Positions 33,872-41,986 of a stretch of DNA of 64,000 nucleotides are shown piece after piece. The stretch spans positions 27,804 through 91,803 of the forward strand of contig CAMVKN010000007.1 of the NCBI GenBank assembly GCA_947168045.1, given 5' to 3'. A model generated the notes under the pieces. That model worked only from the letters and a program-made list of their open reading frames with translations, did no database searches and was not told the origin of the DNA. Numbering within the stretch: position 1 is the stretch's first letter; the number at the start of each line of letters is the position of its first letter. The translations under genes were made by a program, and so were the position numbers. This stretch comes from an uncultured Prevotellaceae bacterium. Its GTDB lineage: Bacteria; Bacteroidota; Bacteroidia; Bacteroidales; Bacteroidaceae.

Positions 33872-36292
33872 ATGAGTAGTTGGCTAAGCAAGATACACTT
33901 TAGGAAATGGTTCATCGGCATTCTGTGGACACTTTTGGTACTCGTCATCGGAGCCGTGGGCGTGGCGTTCTGGGCCATCGCCGACGGGCGCATCGGCTAC
34001 ATGCCGCCCATTGAGGAGCTGCAAAACCCCATCAACCGCTTTGCATCGCAGGTCTATTCGGCCGACGGCAAGCTGCTGGGCACTTATAGCCTGAGCCGTG
34101 AGAACCGTGTGATGGTGAGCTATAACGACCTGCCTACGCACCTGGTCGAGGCGCTGGTGGCCACCGAGGATGCCCGTTTCTTTGAACATTCCGGCATCGA
34201 CTTCAAGGCCCTGGGGCGCGCCATCATCAAGCGAGGCATCATGAGGCAGAAGAGCGCCGGTGGCGGTTCGACCATCACCCAGCAGCTGGCCAAGCTGATA
34301 TGGACGGAGAACCCGGCCAGTACCTCCATGGAGCGACTGCTGCAGAAGCCTAACGAGTGGGTCATTGCCGTCAAGCTGGAGCGCACCTACACCAAGGAGG
34401 AAATCATCGCGATGTATCTCAACTACTTCGACTTCCTCAACAATGCCGTGGGCATCAAGACCGCCTCGAACACCTATTTCTCCAAGGAGCCTCATGAGCT
34501 GACCATCACTGAGGCGGCCACCTTGGTGGGCATGTGTAAGAACCCCTCCTACTTCAACCCCCGCCGCTACACCGAGCGCTGTCAGCAGCGCCGTAACGTG
34601 GTGCTCCAGCAGATGTTCAAGGAGGGCTATCTGACCCGTGAGCAGTTAGACAGCTGCTCGGAGGTCAGCCTGGCCGGGGAACTGAGGTTCCACGTGGCTG
34701 ACCACAACGACGGGCAGGCCACTTACTTCCGCGACTTCCTGCGTCGCTACATGATGGCCAAGGAGCCAGTGCGCAGCGACTACCCCGAGTGGAACCGCGT
34801 GAAATATGAGCTGGACAGGATAGCATGGGACGAGGACCCCCTCTATGGCTGGTGTCATAAGAACAAGAAGAGCGACGGCACGGACTACAACCTCTATACC
34901 GACGGACTGAAAATCTATACCACCATCGACACGCGCATGCAGGAATATGCCGAGGAGGCTTGCTATGAGCATGTGGTCAACTATCTGCAGCCCGCCTTCA
35001 ACCGCGGCAACCGCAACCGTCGCAATGCCCCCTACGCCAACTCGCTGTCGGCCGCCGAGGTGAGCAAAATCATCAAGCGCAACATCCGGCAGAGCGAGCG
35101 CTACCGTGTGCTGAAGGAAGCCGGCGCCACACAGGAAGAAATCGATGCATCGTTCAACACACCGGTCAAGATGTCGCTCTTCACCTACCGTGGCGAGCGC
35201 GACACCACGATGACACCCCGCGACTCCATACTCTATTATAAGTCGTTCCTGCGCACGGGATTCGTCAGCATGGAGCCTCACAGCGGACACGTGAAGGCAT
35301 ACGTGGGCGGCCTGGACTTCCAGCACTTCGCCTACGACATGGCCACGGAGGGACGCCGCCAGGTGGGCTCTACCATCAAGCCCTTCCTCTACTCGCTGGC
35401 CATGTCGCCCTACGGCGGCAACATGACCCCCTGCAGCGAGGTGCCCTGTGAGCAGCGCACCTATTACACTGAGGGCGGACAGGCATGGACGCCGCGCAAC
35501 GGCAGCCGCGCTCGCGAGGGCGAGATGGTGACGCTGAGGTGGGGCCTGCAGACATCGAACAACTGGGTGTCGGCCTATCTCATCGACGTGCTGCGCCCGC
35601 GTAACTTCCTGCAGACTCTGCGCGACTATGGCTTCAACAACCCCGACATCTTCCCCGGTCCCGCACTCTGTCTCGGCCCCTGCGAGAACACCGTGATGGA
35701 GATGGTCAGCGCCTACACCACCTTCGTCAACCACGGCTATCGCTCGGCACCCGTCTATGTGACGAAGATTGTCGACAGCGAGGGCAAGGTGTACAATGCC
35801 GACGTGCTGGCACGTCCGGGCAATGAGGTGCTGGACAACGAGACGGCTCAGAAGATGATCTACCTGCTGCGCGGTGTCGTCGACGGCGGCACGGGTGGCC
35901 GGTTGCGTCGTGCACCTTATAACTTCACTGCAGCCATTGGCGGAAAGACGGGTACCACCAACAGCAACAGCGATGGTTGGTTCATGGGCATCACCCCGAA
36001 GCTCGTCTCAGGCTGCTGGGTGGGCGGCGAAGACCGCGACATCCACTTTGAGAGCATGGCCTTCGCACAGGGTGCCGCTGCAGCACTGCCCATTTTCGGA
36101 CTCTACATGAAGAAGATTTATGCCGACCCCAGCCTGGGCATCACCCAGCAGGACCAGTTCGACATCACCCCCGGCTTTGACCCCTGTGCCGGTGAGCTGG
36201 GGCAAGACCTCGGCGAGGGAGAGGAAGGTGAAGGTGGTGACGACGGCGAGGCACAGCCGGTGCCCCCCACATTACCCTTCTTCAATGAGTAA
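33872..36292 (+). CDS. Bifunctional class A penicillin-binding protein (PBP1A)
   Basis: An 806-residue inner-membrane peptidoglycan synthase. TM at about 12-36. The GT51 glycosyltransferase domain has ATEDARFFEHSGID with the catalytic Glu, and GGGSTITQQLAK. The transpeptidase domain has all three penicillin-binding motifs: SxxK in GSTIKPFLYS, SxN in TSNNWVS, and KTG in GGKTGTTNSNSDGWF. The tail after about residue 770 is acidic and low complexity. It polymerises and cross-links the cell wall. The stop codon overlaps the start of a small lipoprotein-like ORF. Confidence 0.97.
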   Translation: MSSWLSKIHFRKWFIGILWTLLVLVIGAVGVAFWAIADGRIGYMPPIEELQNPINRFASQVYSADGKLLGTYSLSRENRVMVSYNDLPTHLVEALVATEDARFFEHSGIDFKALGRAIIKRGIMRQKSAGGGSTITQQLAKLIWTENPASTSMERLLQKPNEWVIAVKLERTYTKEEIIAMYLNYFDFLNNAVGIKTASNTYFSKEPHELTITEAATLVGMCKNPSYFNPRRYTERCQQRRNVVLQQMFKEGYLTREQLDSCSEVSLAGELRFHVADHNDGQATYFRDFLRRYMMAKEPVRSDYPEWNRVKYELDRIAWDEDPLYGWCHKNKKSDGTDYNLYTDGLKIYTTIDTRMQEYAEEACYEHVVNYLQPAFNRGNRNRRNAPYANSLSAAEVSKIIKRNIRQSERYRVLKEAGATQEEIDASFNTPVKMSLFTYRGERDTTMTPRDSILYYKSFLRTGFVSMEPHSGHVKAYVGGLDFQHFAYDMATEGRRQVGSTIKPFLYSLAMSPYGGNMTPCSEVPCEQRTYYTEGGQAWTPRNGSRAREGEMVTLRWGLQTSNNWVSAYLIDVLRPRNFLQTLRDYGFNNPDIFPGPALCLGPCENTVMEMVSAYTTFVNHGYRSAPVYVTKIVDSEGKVYNADVLARPGNEVLDNETAQKMIYLLRGVVDGGTGGRLRRAPYNFTAAIGGKTGTTNSNSDGWFMGITPKLVSGCWVGGEDRDIHFESMAFAQGAAAALPIFGLYMKKIYADPSLGITQQDQFDITPGFDPCAGELGQDLGEGEEGEGGDDGEAQPVPPTLPFFNE

Positions 36293-36506
36293 GCCACTGC
36301 ACAACGCCCTGCTTGCCATCCTCTGCGCTTTGCTGCTGGCCGCCTGCGACAGCACCGGTCGCCGTGAGGCTTCTAACTCGTTGAGGTGTTGCTTTTTGAG
36401 CTGTTTGGTGAAATTTTGGTGTAATTTTTCCTTGCCGAGATGCTTGGTGTTATGTAATTATTTACTACTTTGCAATTGTCTTTACGTTAATCGAAGGCAA
36501 ACATGA
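36285..36506 (+). pseudogene. Truncated lipoprotein-like ORF after PBP1A
   Basis: 73 codons starting within the last codons of the PBP1A gene (ATGAGTAAGCC). The first 21 residues form a lipoprotein signal ending LLLAAC, followed by DSTGRREASNSL. After that the translation becomes Cys/Leu-rich and unlike protein (RCCFLSCLVKFWCNF). This suggests the 5' remnant of a longer lipoprotein gene that has lost its body. It could also be a very small intact lipoprotein; sequence alone does not decide. Confidence 0.45.
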
Positions 36507-36581
36507 ATCATAACAATGCTCCCTTCACCTGTTCGGGAGTAGGTAGAAAGTTTTCAGTATTTAATAATTAACAATTTAACG

Positions 36582-37418
36582 ATGATGAAAAAGTATTTGT
36601 TGAAATTGTTTACTGTCATGATGGCAACAACAATGGGCTGTGGCTTCGTTTCATGTGGTGATGACGATGATGACAATGGCACTCCTGCACCAGATGTCTC
36701 GGATAAAGACAGCAGCAAAAGCGTGAAATCGGTGGGTGACTATGTTGTCTTCTACAAAGACAACGGCCTGGTAGACCATGTCACCGATGGTGACTTACGT
36801 TACGACTTCAGCTACAATCCTAACAAGATGGTACAAAGCTATAATGGCAAGGAAGAAGTGGTCATCACGTTCAGCCAAAACAGTCTTGGCTTTGTCACGC
36901 AAGTCGAAGTGAACAGGAAGAATGAGGAAGAGGGGATGACAGGTTCATCTACGATTGACTATGATGCTTCCGGGCATCTCGTCTCAGTGAAGGGCTTGTT
37001 CACACGGAATAATAAGAGCCGCTCGGAGCAATCTACGGAAACACTCACATTGGCGTGGCAGGACGACAAATTGATGTCGGCTGTGTGGGAGACTGACGGG
37101 ACGGATATGGGATACACATATCATAATCTCGAGACCTACGAGTACGAATATGCCAAGAACCTCAATGACTATTATAACAAGTACCGTCAATACGCCCCAT
37201 CGCTTAGAGGTGCTTATGGTGATGGGATAGATGAAGTGTTGGCCATCATCAAGAAGTTTGGAAATGGCCCGCTTTATCTGCCTGTAAGCTGCACACACAC
37301 CTGGAATGAAAATGGACATAAAGGCAGTGAAACCGAAAGTTATAGCTATGGATTTAATGACGATGGCTCCATCAGCTATTGCAGCGTGAATGACCATCGC
37401 TACGATTATAGCTATTAG
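36582..37418 (+). CDS. DUF4595-like surface lipoprotein
   Basis: A 278-residue lipoprotein with lipobox GFVSC followed by an acidic GDDDDDNG run, a pattern associated with surface export of Bacteroidetes lipoproteins. The body has repeated YDFSYNPNKMVQSYNG, SLGFVTQVEV and YSYGFNDDGSISY segments, resembling DUF4595/RHS-like beta strands of unknown role. The second ATG at 36,585 is an equally possible start. It is preceded by an AT-rich 75-bp leader. A small outer membrane protein follows. Confidence 0.82.
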   Translation: MMKKYLLKLFTVMMATTMGCGFVSCGDDDDDNGTPAPDVSDKDSSKSVKSVGDYVVFYKDNGLVDHVTDGDLRYDFSYNPNKMVQSYNGKEEVVITFSQNSLGFVTQVEVNRKNEEEGMTGSSTIDYDASGHLVSVKGLFTRNNKSRSEQSTETLTLAWQDDKLMSAVWETDGTDMGYTYHNLETYEYEYAKNLNDYYNKYRQYAPSLRGAYGDGIDEVLAIIKKFGNGPLYLPVSCTHTWNENGHKGSETESYSYGFNDDGSISYCSVNDHRYDYSY

Positions 37419-37456
37419 AGAACAGCGAAAAGCACGGCATACTCTAATTGATAAAT

Positions 37457-38164
37457 ATGAAACGAGTCATTCTTAGTGTTATGGCGCTGGCGGCTGCGGG
37501 TGTGGCCACGGCGCAGGAAGCGTACAGCCTGTGGTCGGTGACGCCAAAGGCAGGCATGACGGTGGCATCGGTTGTGGGCGATGATGTTGAGCGCTGCAGC
37601 AGCTCTGTGTCCTGGGCTGCCGGCGTGGAAGCCTCGTTGCGACCCGGCCGCCTGCTGAGCTTCGACTTCGGACTGTTCTACACGCGCGACCGCATCAAGA
37701 AAGACCTGCAGGTACATTATCTTGGGCCGACGATTGACTTTACCCTTACTCGTCCCCGCTTGGTGACGGAGCGCCTGGATATTCCCCTGATGGCGGGGCT
37801 GCATGTGCTGCCCGGCCTGACGCTGAAGGCTGGCATACAGCCCAGCCTGCTGATGTCAGCAAGGGCGAAGTATCACCTCTCAGGCTTTACAAGGGAGCTG
37901 GAGCCAATGCATACGTATACCGATGAGGACATAGCCAAGCTGCCCAAGACACCATTTGAGCGGGATAGCGACACGGGCGTGAAGAGCCGGATGTATGACT
38001 TCGACCTGTGCGTTCCCATCGGTGCCAGCTACGAGTGGCGTAACATCGTGCTTGATGCCCGCTACCACTTCGGCCTGTACAGCATAGCGAAGGAAGAAGA
38101 CGAGCGACTGGACGTGAAGCGCCGCTACCTGCTGCTGACGCTGGGCTACCGCTTCAGCCTGTAA
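37457..38164 (+). CDS. Outer membrane beta-barrel protein (PorT-like fold)
   Basis: A 235-residue protein with signal peptide MKRVILSVMALAAAGVATAQ and alternating aromatic/polar strands typical of an eight-stranded outer membrane barrel (LSFDFGLFYTRDRIKKDL, DIPLMAGLHVLPGLTLKAG, YLLLTLGYRFSL at the C-terminus ending in Leu). It belongs to the broad outer-membrane beta-barrel group of Bacteroidetes, with no specific function inferable. The ATG at 37,457 was chosen over an upstream in-frame TTG. It lies 38 nt after the lipoprotein gene, possibly co-transcribed. Confidence 0.85.
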   Translation: MKRVILSVMALAAAGVATAQEAYSLWSVTPKAGMTVASVVGDDVERCSSSVSWAAGVEASLRPGRLLSFDFGLFYTRDRIKKDLQVHYLGPTIDFTLTRPRLVTERLDIPLMAGLHVLPGLTLKAGIQPSLLMSARAKYHLSGFTRELEPMHTYTDEDIAKLPKTPFERDSDTGVKSRMYDFDLCVPIGASYEWRNIVLDARYHFGLYSIAKEEDERLDVKRRYLLLTLGYRFSL

Positions 38165-38180
38165 TGTTTCGCCCTGTGTG

Positions 38181-38310
38181 GTTGACTACAGATGAATGGA
38201 CTACAGACTTCAGACTAAAGATAAATGGACTACAGACCTTAGACTACTCGCATTAAATCCGTGGTCTAGGGTCTGTAGTCTAAAGTCTAGGGTCTGTAGT
38301 CTAAAGTCTT
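38181..38310. repeat. Heptamer repeat (ACTACAG/TCTGTAG) forming a long inverted repeat
   Basis: Period-7 units gactaca-gacttca-gactaaa on the left and tctaggg-tctgtag-tctaaag on the right, in opposite sense, so the halves can pair into a long stem (e.g. gactacagacc with ggtctgtagtc). It lies in the 290-bp gap between the barrel protein gene and ilvD and may end the upstream transcript. Confidence 0.88.
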
Positions 38311-38392
38311 ATCGGAGTCTATAGTATTAAAGCACCAGCGTCATGGGCGGGAAATAGTGGCCGGATTGCTTGGCGGTTTCGTTTTTTTTCCG

Positions 38393-38401
38393 TACATTTG
38401 C
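38393..38401 (+). promoter_or_regulatory. -7 element for ilvD
   Basis: TACATTTGC, 58 nt upstream of the ilvD ATG. Confidence 0.72.
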
Positions 38402-38458
38402 ACGCGAATAGGAAAAGCGTCGTCATCAACGACGGGAAAAAATAACCAACCCAACGAC

Positions 38459-40273
38459 ATGAAACATCCATTACGTAGCAGCGTGTGCACCGAGGGACGG
38501 CGCATGGCTGGCGCGCGTGCCCTGTGGGTAGCCACGGGCATGAAGCATGAGCAGTTTGGCAAGCCTATCATTGCCATCGTCAATTCATTCACCCAGTTTG
38601 TGCCGGGGCATACCCATCTGCACGAGATAGGGCAGATAGTGCGCGAGGAGATTGAGCAGCTGGGCTGCTATGCTGCCGAGTTTAACACCATCGCCATCGA
38701 CGACGGCATCGCCATGGGCCACGACGGCATGCTCTACAGCCTGCCCTCGCGCGACATCATTGCCGACTCGGTCGAGTATATGGTCAACGCCCACAAGGCC
38801 GATGCCATGGTCTGCATCTCCAACTGCGACAAGGTGACACCGGGCATGCTCATGGCCGCCATGCGCCTGAACATTCCTGCAGTGTTTGTATCGGGAGGGC
38901 CCATGGAGGCAGGACGGTGGCGTGGCGAGAACGCCGACCTCATCACCGCCATGGTGAAGGGCGCCGACCCCACGGTCAGCGACGAGGAGATGCGCCAGAT
39001 AGAGCAGTGTGCCTGCCCTGGCTGCGGCTCGTGCTCAGGCATGTTCACCGCCAACTCCATGAACTCGCTCACCGAGGCTATCGGCCTTTCGTTGCCTGGC
39101 AACGGCACCATCCTGGCCACACACGTCAACCGCGTCGAGCTGTTCCGCCAGGCAGCACGTCTCATCGTGAAGAACGCGCTGGCCTACTATGAGGACGGCG
39201 ACGAGTCGGTCCTGCCGCGCTCGATAGCCACCCGCCAGGCGTTCCTCAATGCCATGACGCTCGACATCGCCATGGGCGGCTCAACCAACACCGTGCTGCA
39301 CCTGCTGGCCGTGGCACAAGAGGGTGGGGTGGACTTCACCATGAAGGACATCGACGCCCTGAGCCGCAAGACGCCCTGTCTGTGCAAGCTGGCACCGAAC
39401 ACGCAGAAGTACAGCGTGCAGGAGTGCAACCGCGCCGGCGGCATCCTCGGCATCCTTAACGAGCTGAACAAAGGCGGCCTCATTGATGGCAGCTGCAAGC
39501 GCGTCGACGGCATGACGCTCAGCGAGGCCATGGCTGTCCATGACATTTCGGGTGTAGAGTGCAACTCCAACACTCTAAACTCAAAACTCATTTATGCCAG
39601 TGCGCCGGGGGGGCGCTTCTCCACGAAGATGGGAAGCCAAAGTGAGTATTATCCCTCATTCGACCAGGACCGCGCGAATGGCTGCATACGCGACATGGAG
39701 CATGCCTACACCAAGGACGGTGGACTGGCCGTGCTCTTCGGCAACATCGCCCAGGACGGCTGCGTGGTCAAGACCGCCGGTGTCGACGAGGCACTGTGGC
39801 ACTTCGAAGGGCCTGCCGTGGTGTTCGACTCGCAGGAGGACGCCTGCGAGGGCATCCTTGGCGGGAAGGTGAAGAAGGGCGACTGCGTCGTCATCACCCA
39901 CGAGGGACCCAAGGGCGGCCCCGGCATGCAGGAGATGCTCTATCCCACGTCTTATATCAAGAGCATGCACCTGGGCAAGGAGTGTGCGCTCATCACCGAT
40001 GGCCGTTTCAGTGGCGGCACCAGTGGCCTGAGCATCGGGCACATCTCGCCCGAGGCTGCCAATGGTGGCAACATCGGCAAGCTGAAGGATGGCGACATCA
40101 TTGTCATTGACATCCCCTCGCGCAGCATCAACGTCAAGCTCACCGACGACGAGCTGGCCCAGCGTCCGCAGCAGCCCCTGAAGCGTCAGCGCACCGTCTC
40201 GAAGGCGCTCCGTGCCTACGCCCAGAGCGTCAGCTCAGCCGACAAGGGCGGCATCCGCATCATCGAAGACTGA
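38459..40273 (+). CDS. ilvD: Dihydroxy-acid dehydratase
   Basis: A 604-residue Fe-S dehydratase of branched-chain amino acid synthesis. It shows [12 protein letters not shown] and [17 protein letters not shown] (cluster cysteines), [34 protein letters not shown] and [16 protein letters not shown]. Start [15 protein letters not shown] was chosen because it follows the promoter and matches the family. Residues of about 366-378 ([13 protein letters not shown]) are encoded by period-7 aactcca-acactct-aaactca-aaactca, resembling an in-frame heptamer repeat in a variable loop. No other ilv gene is adjacent. Confidence 0.97.
   Translation: MKHPLRSSVCTEGRRMAGARALWVATGMKHEQFGKPIIAIVNSFTQFVPGHTHLHEIGQIVREEIEQLGCYAAEFNTIAIDDGIAMGHDGMLYSLPSRDIIADSVEYMVNAHKADAMVCISNCDKVTPGMLMAAMRLNIPAVFVSGGPMEAGRWRGENADLITAMVKGADPTVSDEEMRQIEQCACPGCGSCSGMFTANSMNSLTEAIGLSLPGNGTILATHVNRVELFRQAARLIVKNALAYYEDGDESVLPRSIATRQAFLNAMTLDIAMGGSTNTVLHLLAVAQEGGVDFTMKDIDALSRKTPCLCKLAPNTQKYSVQECNRAGGILGILNELNKGGLIDGSCKRVDGMTLSEAMAVHDISGVECNSNTLNSKLIYASAPGGRFSTKMGSQSEYYPSFDQDRANGCIRDMEHAYTKDGGLAVLFGNIAQDGCVVKTAGVDEALWHFEGPAVVFDSQEDACEGILGGKVKKGDCVVITHEGPKGGPGMQEMLYPTSYIKSMHLGKECALITDGRFSGGTSGLSIGHISPEAANGGNIGKLKDGDIIVIDIPSRSINVKLTDDELAQRPQQPLKRQRTVSKALRAYAQSVSSADKGGIRIIED
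39563..39592 (+). repeat. In-frame period-7 repeat inside ilvD
   Basis: Four period-7 units (aactcca, acactct, aaactca, aaactca) resembling the intergenic heptamer families. They encode NSNTLNSKL between conserved blocks. It could instead be chance low complexity. Confidence 0.5.
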
Positions 40274-40307
40274 ACACTTCTATCATTCACTTTAATAACC
40301 AACAACT

Positions 40308-41405
40308 ATGCAAAAACAATTACGCCTGTTTGCGGCTGCCGCCCTCATGCTGGGTGGTGTGGCCGCCAGTGCCGCCGAGCTGCCTACGTCGGGCTCGGCC
40401 GAACTCTTCCTGCGCAACGTCGCAACGGGGACCTACCTCAAGGGCGATGCCTACTTCGGCACGAAGGTCGTGGTGTGGAACGACCCGTATGCCGTCACCC
40501 TGAACTATGTCAGTGACGGGGTGTACACCATCAAGACACAGCAGAACAACGGTGGCGACAACCAGTATGTCGGTGGCGGGGAAGACCCATTTGTGGACCA
40601 AGCTGCTGCCAACATGACGTTCACCGAGGTGGATGCCGTTAACCACTACTACACCATCACCAGTGCTGCCGGCAATCTCTACGCCGTGGAGCAGGTGGAG
40701 GATGGTGCCACACTGTATAAGGTGATGGCTGGCAACGTCAGCACCGACTATGCCAAGTGGCAGTTAGTGAGCCGCGACGAGCTGGTGGCTACCCTCAGCG
40801 AGGCCACTGCTACCAACCCCGTTGACGCCACCTTCTTCCTTGCCGATGCCGGCATCGACGTGAATAGCGTCAACGCCTCGAAATGGACTGTCACGAATGT
40901 GAACCTGGGCGGTGGCGGCAACGCCGGACACTCGGCTGAGTCGTGGAACTCGGCTAACTTCGAGATGAAGCAGACGGTCACCGGTCTGCCCACTGGCACC
41001 TATACGCTGTCGGCATCGATGTGGAACTCGGCCAACGGCGAGGCTAACGATGCCGTCAACGGCAATGCCGGTATCTACGGCACCAGCGGCAGCTATACCG
41101 TGTTCAAGGGCGTCGACGTGGAGTCAGGCGATGCAAACCTCGTGACCATGGCTACTGACAACATTGAAGTGGCCGACGGCACGCTGCGCCTCGGCGTGAA
41201 GAACAACGGCACGATGGGTGCACGCTGGTTCGGCGTTGACTGGATTAAGCTGACCTTCGTCAACAATGTCGTCACCGGCATCGAGAACGTCAGCCGTCAG
41301 GACAACCAGGCTGAGCGCACCGTCTTCACCCTCAGCGGACAGCGTGTGGAGAAGGCCGCCAAGGGACTCTACATCATCAACGGAAAGAAGGTCGTGGTGA
41401 AATAA
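40308..41405 (+). CDS. Secreted protein with carbohydrate-binding-like domain and sorting tail
   Basis: A 365-residue exported protein with signal peptide MQKQLRLFAAAALMLGGVAASA. The N-terminal half (ELFLRNVATGTYLKGDAYFG) resembles repeated beta-trefoil-like domains. The second half (about 185-330), with WKWTVTN-type and FEMKQTVTGLPTGTYTLSAS strands, resembles a galactose-binding-like fold. The last 35 residues, TVFTLSGQRVEKAAKGLYII followed by NGKKVVVK, are the short C-terminal tail seen in many Bacteroides and Prevotella secreted proteins, akin to a type IX sorting domain. Function unknown; surface or extracellular glycan binding is likely. Confidence 0.82.
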   Translation: MQKQLRLFAAAALMLGGVAASAAELPTSGSAELFLRNVATGTYLKGDAYFGTKVVVWNDPYAVTLNYVSDGVYTIKTQQNNGGDNQYVGGGEDPFVDQAAANMTFTEVDAVNHYYTITSAAGNLYAVEQVEDGATLYKVMAGNVSTDYAKWQLVSRDELVATLSEATATNPVDATFFLADAGIDVNSVNASKWTVTNVNLGGGGNAGHSAESWNSANFEMKQTVTGLPTGTYTLSASMWNSANGEANDAVNGNAGIYGTSGSYTVFKGVDVESGDANLVTMATDNIEVADGTLRLGVKNNGTMGARWFGVDWIKLTFVNNVVTGIENVSRQDNQAERTVFTLSGQRVEKAAKGLYIINGKKVVVK

Positions 41406-41428
41406 GCCACACATCTGAATCACTACAA

Positions 41429-41470
41429 AAGAACGAGGTGCCGGAGCAATCATGCCGGCACCTCGTTCTT
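41429..41470. terminator. Strong bidirectional terminator
   Basis: AAGAACGAGGTGCCGG (41,429-41,444) pairs perfectly with 41,455-41,470 and T-rich sequence follows. It separates the convergent secreted-protein and folA genes. Confidence 0.92.
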
Positions 41471-41480
41471 GTCTTTATTA

Positions 41481-41969
41481 TTATCCAACCCTTGCGTAGT
41501 CGACGAAGGCATAGCGATGGCTGTGGCGCTCGTCGGCATCGTGCTCCTCGCGCCACACCTCGTGCCACCCGTCATGGTAGGGCGGGAAGAAGGCGTCAGC
41601 CTCAGCCGGCGTGTCGTCCACCTCAGTCAGGCAGAGGCGGTTGGCCTTGGCGATGAGCTGTTTGTAGAGGCTGGCCCCGCCGATGATGAACACCTCTTCG
41701 TCGGGCTGGCAGGTGGCGATGAAGTCGTCCCAGTTGCTGAAGCACTCGCAGCCCGGCAGGTGGCTGATGCTGCGTGTCAGCACGCAGTTGCGGCGGTTGG
41801 GCAGTGCACCCTTTGGCAGACTGTCGAAGGTGCGGCGCCCCATCAGGATGGTGTGGCCCGTGGTGAGCAGGCGGAAGCGCCGCAGGTCGTTGGGTAGCCA
41901 GTAGAGCAGGTGGTTGTCGAGGCCGATGGCGCGGTTGCGTGCCACGGCGGCAATGATGGTCGTTGTCAT
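41481..41969 (-). CDS. folA: Dihydrofolate reductase
   Basis: A 162-residue enzyme reducing dihydrofolate with NADPH. Recognisable motifs are IIAAVARNRAIGLDNHLLYW, LPNDLRRFRLLTTGHTILMG, RRTFDSLPKGALPNR and VFIIGGASLYKQLI. Start MTTTIIAAVARN was chosen because the longer open frame overlaps the upstream receptor gene. It lies 17 nt after the TonB-dependent receptor gene and is the last gene of that minus-strand operon, an unusual pairing with no obvious metabolic link. Confidence 0.97.
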   Translation of the reverse strand: MTTTIIAAVARNRAIGLDNHLLYWLPNDLRRFRLLTTGHTILMGRRTFDSLPKGALPNRRNCVLTRSISHLPGCECFSNWDDFIATCQPDEEVFIIGGASLYKQLIAKANRLCLTEVDDTPAEADAFFPPYHDGWHEVWREEHDADERHSHRYAFVDYARVG

Positions 41970-41986
41970 GGGCGGTGAGTGTTTTT

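Noticed and set aside
34646..35734. 362-codon minus-strand open frame opposite the PBP1A gene
   Set aside because: Antisense to the conserved transpeptidase motifs.
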